From an uncultured Bacteroidales bacterium (GTDB lineage: Bacteria > Bacteroidota > Bacteroidia > Bacteroidales > UBA932): a DNA stretch of 5,549 nucleotides. The stretch lies in assembly GCA_934702165.1 (NCBI GenBank), contig CAKUYG010000142.1, forward strand, positions 1 to 5,549, in the 5' to 3' direction. This document shows, one piece after another, positions 1 through 5,549 of this stretch. A model generated the notes under the pieces. That model had not been told where the DNA came from, searched no databases, and saw nothing but the letters and a program-made list of their open reading frames with translations. Each line of letters opens with the position of its first letter. The stretch's first letter is position 1. The position numbers and the translations under genes are program-made.

Positions 1-585
1 GGCAACACGAACCCTAAGTTCCAGGGCGGATTCGGATTCTCCGGACAGTGGAAGAACTTCGACTTCTCCATCAACTTCAACTACATGTACGACTTCGACG
101 TCAACAACGCCACAGCCTACCAGCTGTCATCGTCCGAGGGCAACAACAAGAAGTTCTACAACGTGCTCGGCAAGTTCTCCGAGAACCGCTGGCACTACTA
201 CAATCCTGCCGACGGCGACAACTACTACAAGAACTACTGGGTGGACAATTCGGTGGAGATCTACAAGGCCGCCAACGAAGGCGTGACCCAGTGGAATCCG
301 GCTGACGTGACCAACAAGATCACCCACTCCTACTTCATAGAGGACGGCTCATTCCTGCGCTGCCAGGATCTCACCGTCGGCTACACCCTGCCGCAGAACA
401 TCGTCCGCAAGGCCGGGCTCTCAAGGCTCCGCCTCTATGTCAGCGCCACCAACCTGTTCATCCTCACCAACTATTCCGGATATGACCCGGAGGTGGACGT
501 GCAGACCGGACTTACCTGCGGTATGGACTACAACCGCTACCCGCGCAACCGCAGCTTCGTCTTCGGCGTAAACCTCACATTCTAA
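1..585 (+). CDS. SusC/RagA-family TonB-linked outer-membrane transporter, C-terminal 194 residues (5' end outside window)
   Basis: This is the end of a SusC-like TonB-dependent transporter, the outer-membrane barrel that imports oligosaccharides captured by its SusD partner. The frame is open from base 1 and ends at TAA 583-585, so only the last part of the beta-barrel is present; full SusC proteins are about 1000 residues, so roughly four fifths lies to the left. Family signatures visible in the fragment are the GNTNPKF start of a late strand (residues 1-7), SFLRCQDLTVGYTLP (117-131), LYVSATNLFILTNYSGYDPE (145-164) and a terminal strand ending in phenylalanine (FVFGVNLTF, 186-194), the aromatic end expected for insertion by the BAM complex. 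The plug, TonB box and any carboxypeptidase-like N-terminal domain cannot be seen. The SusD-like gene follows after 16 bases, so the two are surely co-transcribed. Family assignment is firm; the substrate cannot be read from this part. Confidence 0.96.
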   Translation, partial: GNTNPKFQGGFGFSGQWKNFDFSINFNYMYDFDVNNATAYQLSSSEGNNKKFYNVLGKFSENRWHYYNPADGDNYYKNYWVDNSVEIYKAANEGVTQWNPADVTNKITHSYFIEDGSFLRCQDLTVGYTLPQNIVRKAGLSRLRLYVSATNLFILTNYSGYDPEVDVQTGLTCGMDYNRYPRNRSFVFGVNLTF

Positions 586-601
586 TTTAATGGACAGAAT
601 C

Positions 602-2593
602 ATGAAAATAAGATACTTTATCGCTGCCGGCCTTGCACTTGCGTCATTGTCTTCCTGCAATGACTTCCTCAGGGTGGATGCGCCTTCCAAATACGACAAC
701 GACTATGTCTTCAACGACAAGACTGAAATCAACCGTGCTCTCAACGGGGTGTACGCCCAGATGCTGAGTTCAAACACATACGGGCAGGCCTATCTCAGCA
801 CTTTCTGCTTCAACAGCGACGTGGACATGGCGATGTTCACCAGCGACGTCTCCACCAACGACAGTTACCGCCGCTTCGACTGCACCCCTCTCGGAGGGGG
901 CATCTCAAACACATGGAATGCGGCATACAAAGCCGTGGAATACGCCAACAACTTCATCTACCAGCTCGAAAACAGTCCGTTCTACACCGGAGAGGACAAT
1001 GAAGAGCTCCTCCAGATGATGGGAGAGGCCAAGGTGATGAGGGCCATGTTCTACCACGACCTCGTGACCCTCTTCGGCGACATCCCGTTCTCTATGAGCC
1101 CTATGAGCGGCACCGATGACAACAAGTCCCTGCTGCTCCCTGTCACCGACCGCGAGGAAGTGCACAAGGCCCTTATCGAGGACCTCAAGGGGATAGCCCC
1201 GAAGATGCAGTTCGCCGCCGATCTCAGCGGCGGCGTGGAGAGGGTCTCCAAAGAGTTCTGCTGGGCTATGATAGCCCGTATGGCCCTGAGTTGCGGCGGA
1301 TATTCACTGCGCCCGGACACATCAGACCCTTCAAGCTACGGCAGCATGAAGCGTCCTGCCAACTATCAGGACTACTACAAGATCGCCCGTGACTACTGTG
1401 ACTCCGTGATCGTCTCCGGACGCCACAGCCTCAGCCTGCCGTACAACCAGGTCTTTATCAACGAGTGCAACTACGTGGTGGTCAACAACGACGACCCTAT
1501 CTTCGAGATACCGTTCGCCAAGAACAGCACCGGCAACATCGGCTACATCCAAGGCCCTACAAGCCAGGTCTATGAGGGCAACACCGCTGGCAAGAACATC
1601 TGGGGCGCCAGCAGCGGCAATGCCAGGCTCAACGCCCTCTACCGCTTCCTCTTCGACGAGGACGACCTCAGAAGGGACTATGTCAACGGCATGTGGTACT
1701 ACCAGTACGACGGCACCCCTGTCCTGCTCAACGACCGCACTGCCTTCAACAACAAGTGGTCCAAACTCTGGTCAACCTCTTCCCTTGGCACTAACAGCAC
1801 AGGCAACACGGGCATCAACTATCCATATATGCGCTACGCCGATGTGCTCCTGATGTACGCCGAGGCCGTCAACGAGCTTGAGAACGGAGTCGCCGGAGCG
1901 GACGGAGCGAAGGCAATCGACGCCCTCAGGCAGGTGCGCAACCGCGCATTCAAGGACAGCGGCAAGGTCGAGGCCTGGCTGAGCGAGGTCAGCGCCTCCA
2001 AGGAGACCTTCCTCAAGGCCGTGCTGGACGAGAGGAAGTTCGAGTTCGCCGGGGAGAACATGCGCTGGAAAGACCTTGTGCGCAACAACATGTATTCCGA
2101 AGAGCTCTACTGGACATTCCTGCGCTACTACGGCGTGGCGGAGAACGGGGCCGGCTCGTCCGACTATCTGGAGGCTGTCGCTCTCCACGACGGGAAGGAT
2201 CCGGAGTTCTGGGACAACATCCCTTACGACATCTTCTACAAGGATGCCCAGCCTAACCCGGGCGATGTCTCCGTCTATCCGAACACAGCTCTGGACGTGG
2301 TGACATTCTACGACCTGTACAAGAGTCATGTGCACCCGGGAGGAGACTGGCAGCAGGCCTCCATGTTCGGCTGGTGGAACGACGGCGTGGGCTGCCCTGA
2401 GGACAGGATGCTCTACTCGTTCTTCGGCTTCATCCGTGCCGACCAGACAGGCATCATCTCCGTGGTCAGGGACGGCGCTCTCGAGACGCCTTCAGTCGAC
2501 AACCTGCCTCCTGTACGCTACATACTCCCTTATCCGCGTACCGCCATCCAGCGAAGCAGCGGAGTCTACAAGAACTACTACGGTTACAATTGA
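602..2593 (+). CDS. SusD/RagB-family surface glycan-binding lipoprotein
   Basis: This SusD-like lipoprotein is expected to sit as a hinged lid on the SusC barrel at the cell surface and bind glycan for import. I chose ATG 602 because it gives a compact signal peptide (MKIRYF, hydrophobic core, lipobox LSSC with the lipidated Cys at residue 19). ATG 590 is in frame and would add MDRI; neither start has a clear Shine-Dalgarno. Family hallmarks are the EAKVMRAMFYHDLVTLFGDIPF-type helix (142-163), MRYADVLLMYAEAVNE (about 410-425), the DERKFEF...RWKDLVR segment (about 476-494) and the ending YILPYPRTAIQ (from about residue 640), which matches the usual LPIP-type C-terminus. Its 663 residues exceed the usual 500-600. 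The excess lies mainly at about 495-635, rich in Trp, Tyr, Phe and Gly. The gene ends with tandem in-frame stops (TGA TAA). Family is certain; ligand unknown. Confidence 0.96.
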   Translation: MKIRYFIAAGLALASLSSCNDFLRVDAPSKYDNDYVFNDKTEINRALNGVYAQMLSSNTYGQAYLSTFCFNSDVDMAMFTSDVSTNDSYRRFDCTPLGGGISNTWNAAYKAVEYANNFIYQLENSPFYTGEDNEELLQMMGEAKVMRAMFYHDLVTLFGDIPFSMSPMSGTDDNKSLLLPVTDREEVHKALIEDLKGIAPKMQFAADLSGGVERVSKEFCWAMIARMALSCGGYSLRPDTSDPSSYGSMKRPANYQDYYKIARDYCDSVIVSGRHSLSLPYNQVFINECNYVVVNNDDPIFEIPFAKNSTGNIGYIQGPTSQVYEGNTAGKNIWGASSGNARLNALYRFLFDEDDLRRDYVNGMWYYQYDGTPVLLNDRTAFNNKWSKLWSTSSLGTNSTGNTGINYPYMRYADVLLMYAEAVNELENGVAGADGAKAIDALRQVRNRAFKDSGKVEAWLSEVSASKETFLKAVLDERKFEFAGENMRWKDLVRNNMYSEELYWTFLRYYGVAENGAGSSDYLEAVALHDGKDPEFWDNIPYDIFYKDAQPNPGDVSVYPNTALDVVTFYDLYKSHVHPGGDWQQASMFGWWNDGVGCPEDRMLYSFFGFIRADQTGIISVVRDGALETPSVDNLPPVRYILPYPRTAIQRSSGVYKNYYGYN

Positions 2594-2608
2594 TAAACAC
2601 TCAGAGAC

Positions 2609-4792
2609 ATGAAATTCAAATACATATACATGGGTCTGGCTGCGCTTGCCGCTGCTTCGCTCTTCTCCTGCACAAAGGAGATGGAGGGCGTATACGACGA
2701 CGCTCCGGAGAGGGAATTCATGACCATGTTCCGCAAGGAACACAACACAGCCAAGTCAAACGATCCTTATGCCTGCGCGGTCGAGGATCTCAATGACATA
2801 CATCTCTACTGGTACGGGGTGGACGGCTGTGCCGGCTACGAGATAAAGATGGCGCTCCAGCCTAACGTCTCATCCGGTCTCGCTTCCGACTGGGAGAATC
2901 CTGCCAACATAGTATTCGACACCATCGTGAAGCCTGATGTGCTGGACCTCGTGATCAAACACCTCAACTACAGCACCAGCTACCGTTTCGCTATCCGAAC
3001 CCTCTCCAAGAAGGGGGCCGAGTACCACTCCAAGTGGTACGGATACGGCGACGGACGCCACTGGGCGGACTGGTTCGGACTCGATACCGAGATCCGCTAT
3101 GACACCCCCGACGTGTTCGAGGTGGGCAGCATCACCAAAACCACTTTCCGTGTCAACCTCGACCTGGACTATGCCAACTCCGGCGATCCGGGTACCTACA
3201 AGGAGCACTTCGAGGTGGGAAATGACGGCCGTTTCGTCGTGCATTACGTCAAGGTGGAGGCTTCCCCGACCAACCCCGACGCAGTGGTGCCTACCAAGTG
3301 GCAGAAGTACTACCTGACCGAAGAGGACAAGGACCGCGGATACATCGAGATAGACGGGCTCCAGAAAAACAGCGTCTATGTCGTGAACATGGTCAACGAA
3401 AACATCCCTGTCTACGTGGACGCCCTGTACAACACACGTACGGTCCGTACAGACGGAGACCCTGGTGAGCCTATCTTCCTCAAGCATGAGGTATGGCAGG
3501 AGGACACCATCCCTGGAGCCGTTGAGTACAAGGCGATGTGCCTTGACAAGATCCTCACAGACTACACCAACAACGCCGAGCTGGCCGAGGGCACCATCTA
3601 TGAACTTGAGGGCGGCAAGGCCTACTACTTCGCCACCAACCCTACCCTCTGCAAGGGCTTCACCATGCGCACAAGGGCCGAAGACCTCGCGAAGGGGCTG
3701 CGCGCCAAGATATATCTCGGCGGCATGTCTCTCAACCCTGACGGCTCGGCCGCGTCCTGCAACTTCATGTTCGGACGCCCGCCTCAGGCCGGCGAAAGTG
3801 ACGCGCCTATCAATGTCAAGTCTCTCGTTTTCGAGGGTATAGACTTCGACTGCCCGCTCGCTACCAACTTCGGTGACGGCAAAGCCACCGGCAACTACTT
3901 CGCCAACATGTACTCCAACGGCATGGCGGTGACGTTCTCTTCATTCGAGGTGCGCAACTGCACATTCCAGAGGATGATCCGCGGCTTCATCCGCGTCCAG
4001 GGCTCCAAGCGCAAGATATTCGAGAACATGCTGATCGAGAACTGCCTCTTCTACAACTGCGGCTACTACGACAACAACGGTCGCGGCTATGCCTGGTTCG
4101 CCGGTGACGGAAAGGACCCTAAGTCCAACATCTACAAGAACCTCGTGGTGCGCAACAACACTTTCTACGATTCTCCGCGCACCTGCATGTTCACCGACAA
4201 CGGCAAGAACCTCAAGTGGCCTTCAAGCGTGCAGTACAATATCACGCTCGAAAACAACACCTTCGTCAACTTCAGCACCCGCTCGAAGGGGCGCAAGATA
4301 TTCGACCTGAGGTATCTGCCGAGCGGCAGCAAGATCGTGGTCCGCAAGAACCTCTTCATCCAGACGGCGCAGGAGGGGGATGACCGCAACCTCTATTTCG
4401 AGGGCATGGATATCCGGCAGATCAACGGCGACTCCAAGGAAGTGACGTTCGACATCGAGGACAACTACTCCTCAAGTTCAGACGGGGCAAAGCAGGTAGA
4501 CGACAAGATCTTCACCTCCGCGGCATTCAGCGCCAAGAAGAACAGTGCCGGAGCTTTCCTCAAGTACACCCCTGGAGTGATCCGGGGCGCGGACGCCCTC
4601 GTGGTCAAGGTGGGAGAAAAGCCTATCTCCCCTACCGAACTCATGAAGAATCCTAACCCGCCTCACAAAAACGGGGACAAGGACGTGCACGAGATTGACA
4701 ACCTCGACGGCCTGTACTTCAACAATACCGAACAGGTACACAACCACGAGATCTACACCAAGGGCATCGGAGACCCGAGGTGGAGACAGTAA
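2609..4792 (+). CDS. Lipoprotein with fibronectin-III-like domains and a DUF4957/DUF5123-type beta-helix; putative surface glycan-binding protein
   Basis: This 727-residue lipoprotein has signal peptide MKFKYIYMG..., lipobox LFSC with the lipidated Cys at residue 21, then TKEMEG, whose charge just after Cys fits a Bacteroidota surface-export signal. Residues about 55-160 and 168-282 look like two fibronectin-III-type beta-sandwiches (for example LYWYGVDGCAGYEIKM at 66-81). From about 287 (GEPIFLKHEVW) the sequence resembles DUF4957, and about 405-625 forms a right-handed beta-helix with recurring turns (RNCTF, ENCLF, RNNTF, ENNTF, RKNLF). The C-terminus GIGDPRWRQ is typical of this group. It starts 15 bases after the SusD-like gene, where PULs often encode a surface binding protein. 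Its fold is that of pectate lyases and similar proteins, but I cannot identify a catalytic set, so binding is the safer role. A pectic ligand is inference from context. Domain identities are from memory, not a search. Confidence 0.88.
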   Translation: MKFKYIYMGLAALAAASLFSCTKEMEGVYDDAPEREFMTMFRKEHNTAKSNDPYACAVEDLNDIHLYWYGVDGCAGYEIKMALQPNVSSGLASDWENPANIVFDTIVKPDVLDLVIKHLNYSTSYRFAIRTLSKKGAEYHSKWYGYGDGRHWADWFGLDTEIRYDTPDVFEVGSITKTTFRVNLDLDYANSGDPGTYKEHFEVGNDGRFVVHYVKVEASPTNPDAVVPTKWQKYYLTEEDKDRGYIEIDGLQKNSVYVVNMVNENIPVYVDALYNTRTVRTDGDPGEPIFLKHEVWQEDTIPGAVEYKAMCLDKILTDYTNNAELAEGTIYELEGGKAYYFATNPTLCKGFTMRTRAEDLAKGLRAKIYLGGMSLNPDGSAASCNFMFGRPPQAGESDAPINVKSLVFEGIDFDCPLATNFGDGKATGNYFANMYSNGMAVTFSSFEVRNCTFQRMIRGFIRVQGSKRKIFENMLIENCLFYNCGYYDNNGRGYAWFAGDGKDPKSNIYKNLVVRNNTFYDSPRTCMFTDNGKNLKWPSSVQYNITLENNTFVNFSTRSKGRKIFDLRYLPSGSKIVVRKNLFIQTAQEGDDRNLYFEGMDIRQINGDSKEVTFDIEDNYSSSSDGAKQVDDKIFTSAAFSAKKNSAGAFLKYTPGVIRGADALVVKVGEKPISPTELMKNPNPPHKNGDKDVHEIDNLDGLYFNNTEQVHNHEIYTKGIGDPRWRQ

Positions 4793-4801
4793 AACACCAT
4801 T

Positions 4802-4833
4802 AAAAGAGGCGGCCCGTCGGGGTCGCCTCTTTT
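4802..4833. terminator. Bidirectional intrinsic terminator between convergent genes
   Basis: A perfect 10-base inverted repeat pairs 4802-4811 (AAAAGAGGCG) with 4824-4833 (CGCCTCTTTT). On the + strand the stem extends inward by a G-U pair and three G-C pairs to a GTCG tetraloop (4816-4819), about 14 pairs in all. The A-run on one flank and T-run on the other give each strand a GC-rich stem followed by U residues, so it should stop the lipoprotein operon from the left and the glycosidase-like gene from the right. It lies exactly 9 bases from each stop codon. On the - strand the G-U becomes a C-A mismatch, leaving the 10-pair outer stem intact. Confidence 0.88.
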
Positions 4834-4842
4834 CTTGCATGT

Positions 4843-5549
4843 CTACGGCATCGGGCTCAAGCCCTCCCAGCGGACATCCCATGTGCCGTCTTTCGGGAAC
4901 CCCGGATTAGGCTCGTCGCATCCGTCCCAACCGGCACACATCATCCCCACGGCGAGGAGCAGGCCCCCGTTGCCCGGAAGATACATTCTCAGGCGCTCGG
5001 TGCGGTAGTTGTTGCCGCTCGGCAGGAGCAGGTCGCTGCGGCCGTCCATCGTGGCCGCACGCACGGCGATGTCGGTACGGCGCAGGCGGGTGGCGTTCAT
5101 CATCAGGGCCGGGTAGTTCCAGCTCCAGCTGCCTCCCTTCCATCCCCAGTTCTCGGCTGCGCGGGTGACTGTTTTCTGCATGTTTTCCTCGTTGAAGAGC
5201 CTGCACTCAGGCAGCATGCCGTAGGCGAGCAGGTTTTCGGATGAGGTCGCACGGACATAGAACGGGTCGCGGCCATTTGCCGGGGCAGCCTTGACGGTCG
5301 TCGTTGCGGCTTTCGGCCTGATGCCGTTGAAATAGCCTCCGGCCGGTGCCGCCGGGCTGTTGTCCAGTTCCACGGTCATGTTGACAAAGTCCGGAATGCC
5401 GGGGCCTTTTTCGGCCGGGAGATATATTCCGTCCGGGCTGGTGGAGAGCGGGGCGAGCTTCTCCATTATCTCGTCCCACTGTGGCACGCGCTCCTCTCCG
5501 AGCCGTTCTCTCCACTCCTGGGCCACTTTCAGCCCGAAGTGCCAGTAGG
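4843..5549 (-). CDS. Six-hairpin glycosidase-like protein (trehalose/maltose-hydrolase-like), C-terminal 234 residues (5' end outside window)
   Basis: This reading frame runs leftward from the window edge to a TAG at 4843-4845. The GTG at 5524-5526 is an internal valine, not a start: upstream codons stay open and give YWHFGLKVAQEWRERLG, a recognisable family segment, so the true start lies beyond 5549. Further signatures are PQWDEIMEKLAPL (22-34 of the fragment), AYGMLPECRLF (108-118), NWGWKGGSWSWNYPALMMNATRL (about 133-155), RLRMYLPGNGGLLLAVGMMCAGWDGC (185-210) and the end PGFPKDGTWDVRWEGLSPMP (215-234). These recall large Bacteroidota proteins of the (alpha/alpha)6 six-hairpin class, often annotated as GH65- or trehalose/maltose-hydrolase-like. 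I know no firmly assigned activity for this subgroup, and the catalytic residues cannot be placed in the fragment. It is convergent with the SusC/D operon and shares its terminator, so it is a separate transcript, though a role in the same glycan-degrading locus is plausible. Confidence 0.8.
   Translation of the reverse strand, partial: YWHFGLKVAQEWRERLGEERVPQWDEIMEKLAPLSTSPDGIYLPAEKGPGIPDFVNMTVELDNSPAAPAGGYFNGIRPKAATTTVKAAPANGRDPFYVRATSSENLLAYGMLPECRLFNEENMQKTVTRAAENWGWKGGSWSWNYPALMMNATRLRRTDIAVRAATMDGRSDLLLPSGNNYRTERLRMYLPGNGGLLLAVGMMCAGWDGCDEPNPGFPKDGTWDVRWEGLSPMP

Noticed and set aside
85..87. ATG at 85 as the start of a small separate gene
   Set aside because: The frame is open back to base 1 and reads GNTNPKFQGGFGFSG, typical SusC barrel sequence, so this is an internal methionine of a truncated transporter gene.
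586..601. Regulatory element or promoter between the SusC-like and SusD-like genes
   Set aside because: Only 16 bases, with no room for a Bacteroides -33/-7 promoter and no hairpin; the genes are best explained as one transcript.
1772..2335. Open frame of 187 codons on the - strand opposite the SusD-like gene
   Set aside because: The same antisense effect of codon bias; Val/His/Leu-rich translation, no recognisable family, and full overlap with a conserved SusD region.
2870..3487. Long open frame of 205 codons on the - strand opposite the beta-helix lipoprotein gene
   Set aside because: It lies wholly inside a gene with strong family signatures. Its translation is dominated by Val, His, Leu and Asp, as expected from reading the GC-rich codons of the real gene backwards, and it shows no domain or signal.
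5207..5515. Two further - strand frames (4907-5206 and 5207-5515) within the glycosidase-like gene
   Set aside because: They are Arg/Pro/Gly-rich out-of-frame shadows. The frame ending at 4843 carries the conserved motifs through the whole stretch without interruption.
5524..5526. GTG as the start codon of the glycosidase-like gene
   Set aside because: The frame stays open upstream to the window edge and encodes YWHFGLK, which joins directly to the conserved AQEWRERLG segment, so this codon is an internal valine.
1..5549. CRISPR arrays, tRNA or rRNA genes, insertion sequences or tandem repeats
   Set aside because: None seen. Repeated short strings such as AACAAC and TACTAC come from Asn- and Tyr-rich coding sequence, and the only substantial inverted repeat noticed is the terminator.

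Overview
The window is part of a polysaccharide utilization locus (PUL) from a Bacteroidota genome, most likely order Bacteroidales. The main evidence is an adjacent pair of genes for a SusC-type TonB-dependent transporter and a SusD-type surface lipoprotein, followed by a third lipoprotein gene in the position where PULs usually encode an accessory surface glycan-binding protein. Spacers are short, there is no strong Shine-Dalgarno sequence before the starts, and both complete proteins have signal-peptidase-II lipoboxes; all of this fits the phylum. Base composition looks GC-rich (upper 50s percent by eye), above classical Bacteroides and closer to Alistipes- or Cryptobacteroides-like lineages. 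No species can be named from this sequence.

Layout, left to right. (1) Positions 1-585, + strand: the last 194 residues of a SusC-like outer-membrane barrel, cut by the window edge. (2) 602-2593, + strand: a complete SusD-like lipoprotein of 663 residues, longer than usual because of a large segment before its C-terminal end. (3) 2609-4792, + strand: a 727-residue lipoprotein with two fibronectin-III-like domains followed by a right-handed beta-helix of the DUF4957/DUF5123 type. (4) 4802-4833: a strong hairpin that reads as a terminator on both strands. (5) 4843-5549, - strand: the last 234 residues of a six-hairpin (trehalose/maltose-hydrolase-like) glycosidase relative, cut by the right edge. 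Coding is almost continuous. The longest non-coding stretch is the 50-base convergent gap holding the terminator, and no stretch over 300 bases lacks a gene.

The three + strand genes look like one transcription unit whose promoter lies left of the window. The expected division of labour is that the SusD-like lid captures oligosaccharide at the cell surface, the SusC-like barrel imports it with TonB energy, and the beta-helix lipoprotein binds, or less likely cleaves, the polymer outside the cell. The convergent glycosidase-like gene belongs to a separate transcript but may be part of the same saccharolytic locus. Proteins resembling the beta-helix lipoprotein are, from memory, often found in pectin-associated PULs, so a pectic substrate is a reasonable but unproven guess. 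I see no RNA genes, mobile elements, CRISPR arrays or repeats. The least understood element is the DUF4957/DUF5123 lipoprotein; nothing else departs far from known PUL logic.
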